Assembly (NCBI RefSeq): GCF_003131205.1
Contig: NZ_QFFY01000002.1
Location: forward strand, 643,016 to 707,015
From: Occallatibacter savannae
Lineage (GTDB): Bacteria; Acidobacteriota; Terriglobia; Terriglobales; Acidobacteriaceae
DNA length: 64,000 bases
Direction of reading: 5' to 3'
In this document: piece after piece, positions 7,860-16,677 of the stretch
Position numbering within the stretch: the first letter of the stretch is position 1
Layout: every line of letters starts with the position of its first letter
Translations under genes and position numbers: made by a program
Notes under the pieces: model-generated
What the model saw: the letters and a program-made list of their open reading frames with translations, nothing else
Told to the model about the DNA's origin: nothing
Databases searched by the model: none

Positions 7860-7895
7860 ACGAGACGAAGCTGATCGTCCGATTGCTCCCCCAGA

Positions 7896-8057
7896 TCACC
7901 GCCGATGTGATAGAGACGGGAATTCTCTTTGCTCGCCCACCACGTGTCGATGGGACAAGGCCACGACGAGAATGAAAGCCAATACCACAGACCCGAAAAC
8001 AACCAGAACAAACATACGGCACGAGCGGCGTGTATTACGCTGTTCTTCGATGTTCAT
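7896..8057 (-). CDS. Small single-pass membrane protein
   Basis: A 53-residue frame from ATG 8057 (MNIEEQRNTRRSCRMF) with a hydrophobic segment VLVVFGSVVLAFILVVAL and a short His-rich tail. The charged N-terminus suggests it stays in the cytoplasm. An upstream GTG at 8096 would add 13 residues. No partner or function is evident. Confidence 0.4.
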   Translation of the reverse strand: MNIEEQRNTRRSCRMFVLVVFGSVVLAFILVVALSHRHVVGEQREFPSLSHRR

Positions 8058-8398
8058 TTCATAGCTCTCTAAATATCTAAGTATGCTGTCCTTCACACCA
8101 TGGACGTTGATGGACGGAAAGCCCGCTGAGGATCGTCGCTTCGCCCGAGTCTCAGGGCAGCAGGGTCGATACCAACGAACTCACACTTGATATAGATGCC
8201 CAAAGATTGTGGTGAGGCGGAGTTTTTCAGGTTCCCGCTCAGTATTCTCAGCACAGCACGCAGTGGAGGTTGGACACGCTGCTTTTCGTTGGTGTCGCTG
8301 TCTTCGTGGTGAAATCTGTAGCCTGTTTCAAGGTTTGCCGGATCGCTTGCCTCTTAAATGCGGAGGCAAGCGTCTCCGAAGGTCGTACACTTTCCAAT
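8058..8398. other. Gap without a supported gene
   Basis: Only short or unnatural open frames cross this stretch. It should contain the promoters of the divergent genes on either side. No repeat or RNA gene was recognised. Confidence 0.3.
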
Positions 8399-8602
8399 AT
8401 GACGATCGAACGAATCCTCGCCGAAATCGACTCCGAAATCGCACGCCTCAAGCAAGTCCGCGCTCTCCTTTCCACGACACCCACAAACGACAGTGCCAAG
8501 CCCGTGCGCAAACGCCGAAAGCTGAGTGCCGCCGCCCGGAAGAAAATTGCAGAAGCTCAGCGGAAGCGTTGGGCGAAGAAGAAGGGTGCAGCAGCGAAAT
8601 AG
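8399..8602 (+). CDS. Small basic nucleic-acid-binding-like protein
   Basis: Sixty-seven residues: an N-terminal helix (TIERILAEIDSEIARLKQVR), a flexible middle, and a C-terminal KRRKLSAAARKKIAEAQRKR followed by WAKKKG. This basic tail occurs at the C-end of many small bacterial proteins and is likely to bind DNA or RNA. The ATG at 8399 is chosen because the upstream part of the open frame has poor composition. It stands alone, before the metalloprotease-like gene. Confidence 0.6.
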   Translation: MTIERILAEIDSEIARLKQVRALLSTTPTNDSAKPVRKRRKLSAAARKKIAEAQRKRWAKKKGAAAK

Positions 8603-8689
8603 GTTTGAACACACGACAAAATTTCATCCAAACATATTCCCGAACTGGTAACCGTGGCGCGACCGTGAATTGAGGGATTGGAGGAAACG

Positions 8690-9232
8690 ATGGCGTCCCC
8701 ACAGTTGACATCGCTACAAGTGCAGCAACTGTCTGATGCAGTCGTTCAGTACATTGCATCTCAACACGAAGCATACCTACCATTCGCCATGCCGCTTGCA
8801 GAGGAGCAACGTCTTGCGATGGAGGGGTTCTTTGTCCCTGAAGTCGTTGACGGGGTTCGACTGGTCGTGCTTCAGAACAGTCGTGTCCAGAATCCCGCCT
8901 TCTACCCGCAGCTTTTGCAAATGGGTTTTCAGAACTTGCCAGATTTCCGAACGATGGCTGCAATCACCTTCGGAAATGTCGTGGTCTCCCATCTGCCCTT
9001 CACTGATGGATTGCTATTTCATGAGCTTGTTCATGTTGAACAGTATCGACAGCTTGGAATCCCGCACTTCTCAAGTCTGTACGTTCGTGGGTTTCTTTCT
9101 GGTGGAGGATACGAAGGAATTCCCCTTGAGAGGAATGCCTATGCGCTCGGGGCACGATTTGAAGGGAACCCTCAGCAGAGGTTCTCAGTGAGTAATGAAG
9201 TTGCAGAATGGATACAGAACGACCGGTTCTGA
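8690..9232 (+). CDS. Putative zincin-type metalloprotease
   Basis: A 180-residue protein with LLFHELVHVEQYRQLG, an HExxH zinc site (HELVH) followed by Gln, and a later IPLERNAYALGARF whose Glu is the likely third ligand. This arrangement resembles the DUF4157/eCIS-core type of zincin-like domain. There is no signal peptide. The ATG at 8690 has GGAGG five bases upstream and replaces an upstream TTG. The catalytic motif is seen directly; the substrate is unknown. The gene is 28 bases before the RNase H-like gene and could be co-transcribed with it. Confidence 0.65.
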   Translation: MASPQLTSLQVQQLSDAVVQYIASQHEAYLPFAMPLAEEQRLAMEGFFVPEVVDGVRLVVLQNSRVQNPAFYPQLLQMGFQNLPDFRTMAAITFGNVVVSHLPFTDGLLFHELVHVEQYRQLGIPHFSSLYVRGFLSGGGYEGIPLERNAYALGARFEGNPQQRFSVSNEVAEWIQNDRF

Positions 9233-9260
9233 ATAGAAAAACGAGCCCCGAGGAATTAGA

Positions 9261-10040
9261 ATGCACCAATTCACTCGCTACATCGGCATCGACTACTCCG
9301 GCGCGGAGACAGCAGACTCCAGTTGTAAGGGTATCCGCGTGTTCATGGCAGAGGACTCCGGTGAGCCGATACAGATTCAACCCCCGCCGAGCCCTCGCCG
9401 GTACTGGACACGCCGAGGTTTGGCCAAATGGCTGTGCGACGAGCTTGGTGGCGACACCCCGACCATTGTTGGCATTGACCACGCGTTTTCATTTCCGCAG
9501 ACCTACTTCGAGAAGTACAGGCTCTCTAGCGATTGGCAAGATTTCTTGCTCGATTTCAGATACCACTGGCCGACCGACGAACGAAACACTTACGTCTCCT
9601 TCATACGGGATGACCCTTCACGGAGCGGCAAGCGGACAGGAGAGCGGAGTTGGTTCCGACTGACAGAAAGATGGACGCCAACCGCGAAGTCTGTATTCGG
9701 GTTTGGCGTGAACGGGGAGGTAGCGGCTTCGACACACGCTGGATTGCCTTGGCTCCTCTACTTGAGAAAGAACTGTGAACGCCCGATTCATTTCTGGCCT
9801 TTCGACGGATGGGAAATTCCCGAGGGCAAGTCGGTTGTCGCCGAAGTCTATCCGGCATTGTGGATGAGGCGGTTCCCGAAGGATGACCGTGACGGCGATG
9901 AGCAAGCAGCGTATGCAGCGGCTGCATGGCTGGAACGTGCTGACCGCGACGGCACTCTCAACGGATTTCTCAATCCGAGTTTGACGCCAGAGGAACACGG
10001 AATCGCCAAAATCGAGGGCTGGATTTTGGGGGTGGTTTGA
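9261..10040 (+). CDS. DUF429-like predicted RNase H-fold nuclease
   Basis: A 259-residue protein with the repeated elements of the DUF429 family: RYIGIDYSGAE at the N-terminus, GIDHAFSFP near residue 74, VAEVYPALWMRRF near 195, and a late DGDEQAAYAAAAWLERA with acidic residues. These Asp and Glu residues match the RNase H-like active site. The family is predicted to cut nucleic acid, but substrates are not established. GAGGAA lies upstream of the ATG. It follows the metalloprotease-like gene closely. Confidence 0.7.
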   Translation: MHQFTRYIGIDYSGAETADSSCKGIRVFMAEDSGEPIQIQPPPSPRRYWTRRGLAKWLCDELGGDTPTIVGIDHAFSFPQTYFEKYRLSSDWQDFLLDFRYHWPTDERNTYVSFIRDDPSRSGKRTGERSWFRLTERWTPTAKSVFGFGVNGEVAASTHAGLPWLLYLRKNCERPIHFWPFDGWEIPEGKSVVAEVYPALWMRRFPKDDRDGDEQAAYAAAAWLERADRDGTLNGFLNPSLTPEEHGIAKIEGWILGVV

Positions 10041-10108
10041 TGCTTCATGTCACGAGGCGAGAAAAGAGAGACGTTGATGAGTGGTAGCGCAGATATGAAT
10101 GGAGGTAT

Positions 10109-10330
10109 ATGAGACAGCCAGAAATCAAGCTTGGGCAAATAAAGCAAGTCGTCGAAATTGAGCCAATAACAAAGAAACACGTGGTGAAGCGTTACCGTAT
10201 AGTCCACACAGATGCTGTAGGCGTAAACGGTTCAGTCCCCAATGAGGAACTTCTTAGCAAAGCTGTCGCTCGCATTATCAACGAAACCAAGGATGACGAT
10301 ACTGACGGGTCTATTCTGGAGCCACTTTAA
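10109..10330 (+). CDS. Small orphan protein
   Basis: A 73-residue frame (MRQPEIKLGQIKQVVEIEPI and onward) with alternating hydrophobic residues, then a helix (NEELLSKAVARIINETK) and an acidic tail. The sequence GGAGGT lies a few bases before the ATG. It has no recognised family and stands 68 bases after the DUF429 gene. It is plausible but of unknown function. Confidence 0.5.
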   Translation: MRQPEIKLGQIKQVVEIEPITKKHVVKRYRIVHTDAVGVNGSVPNEELLSKAVARIINETKDDDTDGSILEPL

Positions 10331-10740
10331 GTGGGGTGGTTCAAATACCTCGGTCATAGGCCACAGGTTTCTTGCGGAATCTGCGCCTGATTTCCCTTCG
10401 CGACAGTGGTCAACTTGGTCTAGTCAATGAGCCATCGAGATGCCGGTCACGCCGGGGAAAAGCGGAATAGGCGGATAACGAGGTGTACCGCCTAACGAGA
10501 GCCCGGCTTACATCGCCGGGGCTCTTTACACTTCCATTTCCGGCGCAATCAGGCAGCGTCTGAACCACTCGAACGCTTCCGGCGTATCGGCGGCTTTCGG
10601 TTGGACGCCGCCAACTATAGGTGCCACTCGGACGCTTTAAATGGAAAACGGCCTCCGCGCCCACGCTGATTCGGTAGACCCACCGGCGTTATAATTTTGG
10701 CGACTGAATCCGAATCGCAAAACTGGCTTAGAAGGAACAC
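10331..10740. other. Gap with a hairpin and a promoter-like -10
   Basis: No gene is supported. It contains a terminator-like hairpin at 10498-10525 and, near its end, a consensus TATAAT (10690-10695) about 45 bases before the next gene. The matching -35 is weak. Confidence 0.4.
10498..10525 (+). terminator. Terminator-like hairpin
   Basis: AGAGCCCGGC (10498-10507) pairs with GCCGGGGCTCT (10515-10525) apart from one bulged base, and a short run of Ts follows. It lies about 170 bases after the small gene at 10109, so it may end that transcript. Confidence 0.5.
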
Positions 10741-11784
10741 ATGTACTGTTCTGCTTGTGGTTTCCGCCTTGGTAGTCATGATGCGTTTTGTCCGCAGTGC
10801 GGCAAAGCCGTCACGCAGACAGTTCCAACTCCGCCGTCCGCCGCAATCCCACCAGCAGCCTACAAGGCCATTCAGTATCGCCATAAGATAGCGTTCGTTA
10901 TTCTTTCTGTCTGCCTTGTTGCAGTCGTCCTATGGATTTCTCTTTCCGTCAAGAAGTCACCGAGTGGTAGTTCCACTCCATCGCCCGAGCAGCAGAATGC
11001 TCAGGCAGGGGCTTCCGTTTCCCCAACTACGCCGCAACCTCAAATTGTGCGGCCAACTGTTCCTTCTCCGAAATTCAAGATTTACAAGTTTATGACTGAT
11101 GAGGGAATCTCTGTCGTTGTGCCTGTCAAAACTACGGACGAACAACTGAAGAGTCTTCTTTGGTTTTTTCGCGACAAGGTGCGGTCACACCGATTCAAAG
11201 ACATTGGCCTGACTCATGGCACTTCGAAGCAGTGGGGAAATATAGGGTACTTATCCGGAATGATTTCAGTGTATAGAGGAGAGAAGTGCGCAAATGAACC
11301 GTTCGCGGATAATATCGGCTCCTGCGGCTACGGAGAACATGACGAAGCTTATTACCAATGGGGTATAGACGGAGACCAGAACAAAGATGCAGGTAGCATC
11401 GTCGTAAAAGGAAACGACGTTCAGGTCTTCGACTACAAGGATGGATGGCAAGTGGCTCCAGAGGCAGCAGCCAGCATTGAACAAGGAACGAAGTCTGAGC
11501 AGGCCGCACGCGATGGGTTCGCTCAGCGGCTCCAACAACGTCTCACTTCGATGGGTTACGACATTACGGTTTGGGCGCACGGCGAAGGAGATACGCAAGA
11601 GCAAGACTTGGTTCTCGACTCCGATATGTTCAAAGACACCGCCACCCGGGTACAGTTCATAAATGGCGTATTGCCAAGCTGGAAAAAGGATTTATGCAAG
11701 GTGGGGTTTCGGACAGTAAAACTGCGGCAAGGGAGCGTCTTCGAATTGGGTCAAGACTACTCCTTAGGCTGCGAGCACCTGTAA
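10741..11784 (+). CDS. Zinc-ribbon membrane-anchored protein
   Basis: A 347-residue protein. Residues 3-23 form a zinc ribbon (CSACGFRLGSHDAFCPQCG) of the zinc_ribbon_2 type. A membrane segment (IAFVILSVCLVAVVLWISL) follows near residue 50, then a Ser/Pro/Gln-rich linker, then a globular part of about 230 residues with repeated Asp and Gly. The ribbon would face the cytoplasm and the larger domain the periplasm. A TATAAT lies about 45 bases before the ATG. The C-terminal domain is not recognised. Confidence 0.65.
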   Translation: MYCSACGFRLGSHDAFCPQCGKAVTQTVPTPPSAAIPPAAYKAIQYRHKIAFVILSVCLVAVVLWISLSVKKSPSGSSTPSPEQQNAQAGASVSPTTPQPQIVRPTVPSPKFKIYKFMTDEGISVVVPVKTTDEQLKSLLWFFRDKVRSHRFKDIGLTHGTSKQWGNIGYLSGMISVYRGEKCANEPFADNIGSCGYGEHDEAYYQWGIDGDQNKDAGSIVVKGNDVQVFDYKDGWQVAPEAAASIEQGTKSEQAARDGFAQRLQQRLTSMGYDITVWAHGEGDTQEQDLVLDSDMFKDTATRVQFINGVLPSWKKDLCKVGFRTVKLRQGSVFELGQDYSLGCEHL

Positions 11785-11831
11785 CCAGCACGGCACGGCT
11801 GAATTCCCGTGTACGAGATTGAGCGCACTAC

Positions 11832-12425
11832 ATGAAGAAAATTTCGATTGCTCTTTTGTTCGCAGTTTGTGGGCTAGGCTACGGTCAGTCTGCTTTGCGA
11901 ATTGGTATGTCGAGACAAGAGGTTCTGTCCAAGCTTGGGTCTCCTCTCAAGTATTTCGACTCGGGTACGCAACTATACCTGAGGCATCCGCCAATTGTTG
12001 CTCAGGGAAATGTGTTCGAGGTTTATTCTCGGCGGTTGTTGGGAAGCAGTTTCCAACTTAAAGTTCATTACGCCGACGATTTGAGCCAATCCCGACTTTA
12101 CCCGACACGACGACTTGATTGGCTTGTCGTAGAATTTGACCGGCCACAGCCGCTCAGGCAGGTGCTTCGTACGTGCCCCGAAATTGTAATGTTATGTCGC
12201 CAAGGCTGCACGCTCCGACATGGCAGCGAATCGAAGGATGTGAAGATTGCAGACGTGGCAAAGACGATATCGATAAGCGCAAATTATTGGGACGAACAGG
12301 GCGAGATGCAAGATGTGAAAAATATGGAAGACCCTGTTTCGCGAGTCAATATGGAGAAGTACTTTGAATCACCACTAAGCGAAGAGGATTTAGGAGGCTG
12401 GACTACTCCATCTCCAAAACGATAG
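11832..12425 (+). CDS. Exported SmpA/BamE-like protein
   Basis: A 197-residue protein with an N-terminal signal peptide (MKKISIALLFAVCGLGYG) followed by LRIGMSRQEVLSKLGSPLKY, the helix-turn pattern of SmpA/BamE-like domains. The rest is beta-rich with Cys pairs (TCPEIVMLCRQGC) that could form disulphides. It starts 47 bases after the zinc-ribbon membrane protein and may share its transcript. True BamE is shorter, so this is a relative rather than an assembly factor. Confidence 0.55.
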   Translation: MKKISIALLFAVCGLGYGQSALRIGMSRQEVLSKLGSPLKYFDSGTQLYLRHPPIVAQGNVFEVYSRRLLGSSFQLKVHYADDLSQSRLYPTRRLDWLVVEFDRPQPLRQVLRTCPEIVMLCRQGCTLRHGSESKDVKIADVAKTISISANYWDEQGEMQDVKNMEDPVSRVNMEKYFESPLSEEDLGGWTTPSPKR

Positions 12426-12577
12426 AAGCGAGGATTCCCTCTGCTGTTCAACTGGTTCGCAGACTAACGGTTTTTAACCAATCGCCAGTCGCCAATTGCA
12501 CGGGCAAATACCCGCAATATTGAGGAGTTGCGGAAAGAGGTTTGTTGACCAGTGGATAGCTGCGGTCGAGGAACTGA

Positions 12578-14950
12578 TCATCGCCGGAGATACAGAACTC
12601 TAGTGAAACTGAGTAAGCCCTTGCTGTCGTTCTTGACGCCGTCCTCGGTAAGGTTTATCGCAGTATTATCCGGAAATGTCCAGAGCGCCTCTTTATATGG
12701 CAGTCCAAAGTTCTTACTCACCTTCAGCTGCTCTTGCGTGGGCGATCCGAACTGAGATGTAAGCTTTGCTCTCTGAGATGCATAAGAGCTTCTGGTAAAT
12801 ACCCACACCTGCGAGAGTATTCCGTCAGGTGTGCCCTTTGTGAAGACGAGGTTATATGCCTCATAAGAGCCTTTGAACAACTTGTCAATCATCTCTTGCG
12901 CATCGCTCGTGCTTGGGGGAGTTAAGCCGGCGCTGTTTTCCTCGAGGTACGGAAGCTTGCTTATCGGAATGCCTGCCTTCCGCATAGCGTCGCAGACTGA
13001 CTCGCCAATCACAAACGGTCCCGCGTGCATAGCAAGGTTGGATCGCGTCGGATTGCAGGCGCTCGCTGAGTGCGCCGTATCTGCACTAGCGTGATGCGCT
13101 ACACGCTCCTCTCCTTTCCGCGTGGCTTCACTTCTATACTCGAAACCTGACCATAGTGCCTTTGACCTGCTTCCGCTTCCTACTTCGTCTATGTCGTAAT
13201 ATCCATTTGTTGTCGTGCTATCAATTTGCAAATTACCGAAACCATGGAACACCTTGCGGTACTCCTTGCCTACCCGAGTCAGAACGACCCATGAGCATCC
13301 TCCTGACCCGCAGAACTGGGGCACATTGAGATCGACCACTGTCCCAAGCACGCCGCTTGGGCTCAGTGCGACTGTTCGGTAGGTCAGTGCGTTCAAGAAG
13401 TCCGCACGACAGAATTCGGAGCCGCTTTGGCCGTCGCAAGCTTCGGTCTCCTCTATTCTCAGTGCACTTTCAAACGCTAACTTATCAGCACTGATCGAGG
13501 CATCTCCCTTATGGCAGCGATATGTCAATTGTTCTGGGTGAAACGTGTCACTTTCCGGAATCGAAATCAGTTTGTATCCCTTTGGGCATTCCGACAGACC
13601 GACTTTACAACCTTCTCCAGACATATAGAAGAACCCATCTGGACAATTCGTACCGTCCTCGATAGTTGCGATCGAGCAAAGAGGGTAGAACACCACGGAG
13701 TCCTTCGTGCGCTGCTCTTCTAAATTCGATACGGCTCCGGTTGGACATTGCGTGACGCTTGCAAGTCGCCCGTAGGCCTTACCATTCAGCATCATAGCCA
13801 TGGACATGGCATTACGATTGCCATGCGCAGAAGCTTGTCGGTACCAGTGCAGAGCCTCTACTTTATCTTTCGGGACAGTATCGCCTAGATCGTAGGCGAG
13901 GCCGAGAGCACACATTGCATCGTCATTGCCGTCATCAGCAGCTTTGCGATACCACTGAAGTGCTTGTCTATGATCCTTTGATAATCCTGCTAAGCCATTC
14001 GCATATATCTCACCAATCGTAAACTCACCAAGAGCGTTATGTTGTTTTGCTGCTTTCTCTGCCCAGACGAGCGCCATGGAGCCATCCGAAGCCAGACCTC
14101 CCTGCCCCTTCAAGTAAAAAACACTCACTCGTGCCTCGGCTTCAGCATCTCCTTGGTTAGCGGCTTTCTGGTACCACTGCAATGCTTCGAACCAGTCTTT
14201 TCGCAAGCCACCTTTTCCAATTTCGTATGCTATTCCAAGATTGACTTGAGCAGTCGAGTAGCCTGCTTCTGCTGACTTTCTCAGCAAAACGGCTGCCCGA
14301 GCCTCATCTTTGGTCAGCCCTCCACGGCCGCTTAGGTACATCCTCCCCAAATTGTATTGAGCGGGTGGAAAGCCTTTGTCCGCTGCCTCTTTGTACCAGA
14401 AGACCGCTTGCGCATCGTCTTTTGGATGGCCGCTCGTGCCGAATTCGAAATCTTGCCCCAGTGTATTCTGAGTTTCTGATGTGCTCTCACGAGTTTGCGG
14501 AGTCGCTGGCGCTGGAGGTGCTGGGGCAGAAACCGCTGCGCCGAGTACGAAATCTACGCTTATTCGTGAGTGTATTTCGGCTGCGATTCCGTTGATCAAG
14601 AAGGGTTCCCACTTCCACTGACTAACCGCCTCGATTGCTGATTGTGTGAGCAGGGGCGGCCCGCTTACGAAAGTCGTTGATTTGGCCGTACCATCTTTTC
14701 CGACGACGACGTCGAGTACAACGGTTCCTTGCACGTGACCCGCTTTCGCAACTGGCGGATAAAGGGGCGCTACCCTCTGAATAAGATGCCCTCCGGTTAT
14801 CTGACCTCGCAGAGCTGAATTGTCAGCCTGAGCTTTCAGTTGAACCACGCTAGACGCAGTGCTGACGACAATAATTACAAGGCGCAGGATCGATTTGCAT
14901 CTGGTGCGCAGGTAAACCGAGCCTTCGATGATGCCGAACTTTGGTGGCAT
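12578..14950 (-). CDS. TonB C-terminal domain plus Sel1-repeat protein
   Basis: A 790-residue exported protein. After an N-terminal hydrophobic segment, residues about 50-135 form a TonB C-terminal-like domain (APLYPPVAKAGHVQGTVVLD, then SAIEAVSQWKWEPF). Residues about 165-400 contain at least six Sel1 repeats (for example AQYNLGRMYLSGRGGLTKDE, ALQWYQKAANQGDAEA), which form a helical solenoid for protein binding. The last 380 residues are not recognised and have scattered Cys. This combination suggests an envelope scaffold. The gene is convergent with the SmpA-like gene. Confidence 0.75.
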   Translation of the reverse strand: MPPKFGIIEGSVYLRTRCKSILRLVIIVVSTASSVVQLKAQADNSALRGQITGGHLIQRVAPLYPPVAKAGHVQGTVVLDVVVGKDGTAKSTTFVSGPPLLTQSAIEAVSQWKWEPFLINGIAAEIHSRISVDFVLGAAVSAPAPPAPATPQTRESTSETQNTLGQDFEFGTSGHPKDDAQAVFWYKEAADKGFPPAQYNLGRMYLSGRGGLTKDEARAAVLLRKSAEAGYSTAQVNLGIAYEIGKGGLRKDWFEALQWYQKAANQGDAEAEARVSVFYLKGQGGLASDGSMALVWAEKAAKQHNALGEFTIGEIYANGLAGLSKDHRQALQWYRKAADDGNDDAMCALGLAYDLGDTVPKDKVEALHWYRQASAHGNRNAMSMAMMLNGKAYGRLASVTQCPTGAVSNLEEQRTKDSVVFYPLCSIATIEDGTNCPDGFFYMSGEGCKVGLSECPKGYKLISIPESDTFHPEQLTYRCHKGDASISADKLAFESALRIEETEACDGQSGSEFCRADFLNALTYRTVALSPSGVLGTVVDLNVPQFCGSGGCSWVVLTRVGKEYRKVFHGFGNLQIDSTTTNGYYDIDEVGSGSRSKALWSGFEYRSEATRKGEERVAHHASADTAHSASACNPTRSNLAMHAGPFVIGESVCDAMRKAGIPISKLPYLEENSAGLTPPSTSDAQEMIDKLFKGSYEAYNLVFTKGTPDGILSQVWVFTRSSYASQRAKLTSQFGSPTQEQLKVSKNFGLPYKEALWTFPDNTAINLTEDGVKNDSKGLLSFTRVLYLRR

Positions 14951-15205
14951 TTTAGTTCGTGAAATTCTACAGCCCCATGCGTATCAGATCAAGATTTCTC
15001 TCCGGCAGTTGGGTACCAGAGTTCGGAGCTTGGCAAGAAGCATGGCTACCTATCTGACTATACCTTTAGACTTGCCTGAGGTACCCGGCACTGGCAGCAG
15101 GCGGAGGATGGACGCCCTATCGCTTTGACAACTCTTCTTGGCATCGAGGTATTAAACACGGATGAGCGGGCACAAGCGTCAAGGTTGGGCCCCGTCGCAG
15201 GAGTC

Positions 15206-15430
15206 CTACCATTCGAGTTCCTCCTTTTTGAAATTGATGAACACGGGGCGTCCTTCCCGGTTCTGGAACACTTCAATGGCGAGTGCTTTGCCCTCCGCAG
15301 TCGCCTCGCTTAGAAGCGGCTGGAGTTCGTCCGCCTCGGAAAGAGAAACCAGCGCGTTGTTCAGGGATTCACTCGGCAGATTGCGCACATCCTTGCTCGG
15401 ACGGAACCTGACGATCACATGGTCGATCAT
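15206..15430 (-). CDS. Small protein coupled to the serine recombinase
   Basis: A 74-residue frame (MIDHVIVRFRPSKDVRNLPS and onward) with a C-terminal VFINFKKEELEW. Its ATG overlaps the stop codon of the recombinase by four bases, so the two are translationally coupled. It may be a recombinase partner or an unrelated passenger. No family is recognised. Confidence 0.55.
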   Translation of the reverse strand: MIDHVIVRFRPSKDVRNLPSESLNNALVSLSEADELQPLLSEATAEGKALAIEVFQNREGRPVFINFKKEELEW

Positions 15431-16047
15431 GCTGCGACCTCCTCATTGAGGCCGTGGATGGCTGTCATCTTTTGAGCCTCGCGAACCCAGCGCACGACGC
15501 TCGCTCTGCTTACGCCGTACCGCTTTGCTACGGCGGTCAGGCTCATTCCCTTCATACGGTCTTCGATGAGACTCGCGTGATCAAGATCGAGGGGCCGGCG
15601 ACCCACACGTAAGCCTTCCAGCCTCCTACGTCGTATCCCGGCTCGGACACGCTCGACAATGAAGCTCTTCTCCATCTCGGCGATGCAGCCGAGCATTGTC
15701 ACGAACATACGTCCGGTCGGCGTGCTGGTGTCTACCGCCTCCCTCGCGGAAATGATTTGGATGTTCGCTGATTCTGCCTCATCAATGATGGCGATGAAGT
15801 TTTTGGTCGAGCGTGCAAGTCTATCGAAGGCTGCTGTAAGGATTACGGAGAAGCGGCCCCGACGCCCGTCACGCATCATGGCGTCAATACCGGGTCGTCT
15901 TGCTTTTGAACCTGAGATTCCGTGGTCGCAATAGGTCGCAACGACCTCGAAACCACGCTGAGCCGCAATCTCCCGAAGCTGGATGAGTTGGGACTCGGGA
16001 TGCTGGTCTACCGTTGAGGTTCTTGCGTATAGGGCCGCTTTTTTCAT
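15427..16047 (-). CDS. Serine recombinase, resolvase/invertase family
   Basis: A 206-residue site-specific recombinase. The N-terminal domain holds KKAALYARTSTVDQHPESQL with the catalytic Ser, then GISGSKARRPGI, AAFDRLARSTKNF with active-site Arg residues, and GRMFVTMLGCIAEMEKSFI. The C-terminus is a helix-turn-helix (SLTAVAKRYGVSRASVVRWV). Size and order fit small resolvases and invertases. The ATG at 16047 has GAGGAGG upstream and is preferred to 16071. No inverted recombination sites were found nearby, so whether it inverts or resolves DNA is open. Confidence 0.85.
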   Translation of the reverse strand: MKKAALYARTSTVDQHPESQLIQLREIAAQRGFEVVATYCDHGISGSKARRPGIDAMMRDGRRGRFSVILTAAFDRLARSTKNFIAIIDEAESANIQIISAREAVDTSTPTGRMFVTMLGCIAEMEKSFIVERVRAGIRRRRLEGLRVGRRPLDLDHASLIEDRMKGMSLTAVAKRYGVSRASVVRWVREAQKMTAIHGLNEEVAA

Positions 16048-16089
16048 ATGGGATGCCTCCTCATACTTCAAGCACTTTGATGGATTGCG

Positions 16090-16311
16090 TTACTCGCTTC
16101 TCGCCTTCCTCGTTGGGAAGACCTCGGCGACTTGCGAATGGCTGTAGCCAGAGTCACGGAGCAAGGCTTCTCGATAATCAGAGAATGCCTCGGCGAGGTA
16201 GCGGTGGGAGCCCGGCCATGAATGAGCGAAGGCAGTGAAGAGCCTAACCGTAGCGGATAAGTAGCGTTTTATGGGCTTGAAAAGCTGCCAACCATTCCGC
16301 GATTGCCTCAT
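16090..16311 (-). CDS. Small orphan protein, possibly frameshifted
   Basis: A 73-residue frame whose second half (RYLAEAFSDYREALLRDSGY, then SQVAEVFPTRK) looks coding. An overlapping frame upstream on the same strand starts MSQSDRELDEAIAEWLAAFQ at about 16335 and also looks natural but stops after 30 residues. One gene broken by a frameshift would explain both. No family is recognised, and confidence is low. Confidence 0.3.
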   Translation of the reverse strand: MRQSRNGWQLFKPIKRYLSATVRLFTAFAHSWPGSHRYLAEAFSDYREALLRDSGYSHSQVAEVFPTRKARSE

Positions 16312-16449
16312 CCAGTTCTCGGTCGGATTGGCTCATGAGACGTCGCTCCTAATCGGCTTATTATGCCCATCGCGCATATTGCCTGTCGGACATATTATAT
16401 TCGATCATGAATGCCGGAATCAAGACTATTATGCCCAGTGGTCAGAACA

Positions 16450-16455
16450 TATAAT
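16450..16455 (+). promoter_or_regulatory. Consensus -10 element, probably for a leaderless transcript
   Basis: TATAAT is followed six bases later by the GTG that opens the zinc-ribbon frame. Transcription would therefore start at or next to the start codon. No good -35 is visible. Related AT-rich words (TTATTATGCCC at about 16359 and CTATTATGCCC at about 16427) repeat upstream and may be regulator sites. Confidence 0.4.
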
Positions 16456-16461
16456 CTAAGT

Positions 16462-16677
16462 GTGGGCTGGAAATTGCAGAGAGTGGCGGTCTGCGACGTC
16501 TGCGGACACGTCTGGATTCCGTCTGTGGAGTACCCCAAACTTTGCGCGTCTAAAAAATGCCGGAGCACCTTGTGGGACAAGAATGGAGTCGATGGGCGGA
16601 CAAGAGAAGCGCGTACCAATGCCAAGCGTGGCCGAAAGGCGAAGACTTCGACTGCAAGGCTCTTACCTCGAATATAG
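16462..16677 (+). CDS. Small zinc-ribbon protein
   Basis: A 71-residue frame with a four-Cys ribbon: VCDVCGHVWIPSVEYPKLCA followed by SKKCRSTLWD, in which C-x2-C and C-x4-C are the likely ligands. A basic tail (RTNAKRGRKAKTSTAR) follows, so nucleic-acid binding is likely. The GTG at 16462 sits directly after a consensus -10, suggesting leaderless translation; a GTG at 16483 is an alternative. Its 3' end overlaps the end of the convergent HEPN-like gene. Confidence 0.5.
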   Translation: MGWKLQRVAVCDVCGHVWIPSVEYPKLCASKKCRSTLWDKNGVDGRTREARTNAKRGRKAKTSTARLLPRI

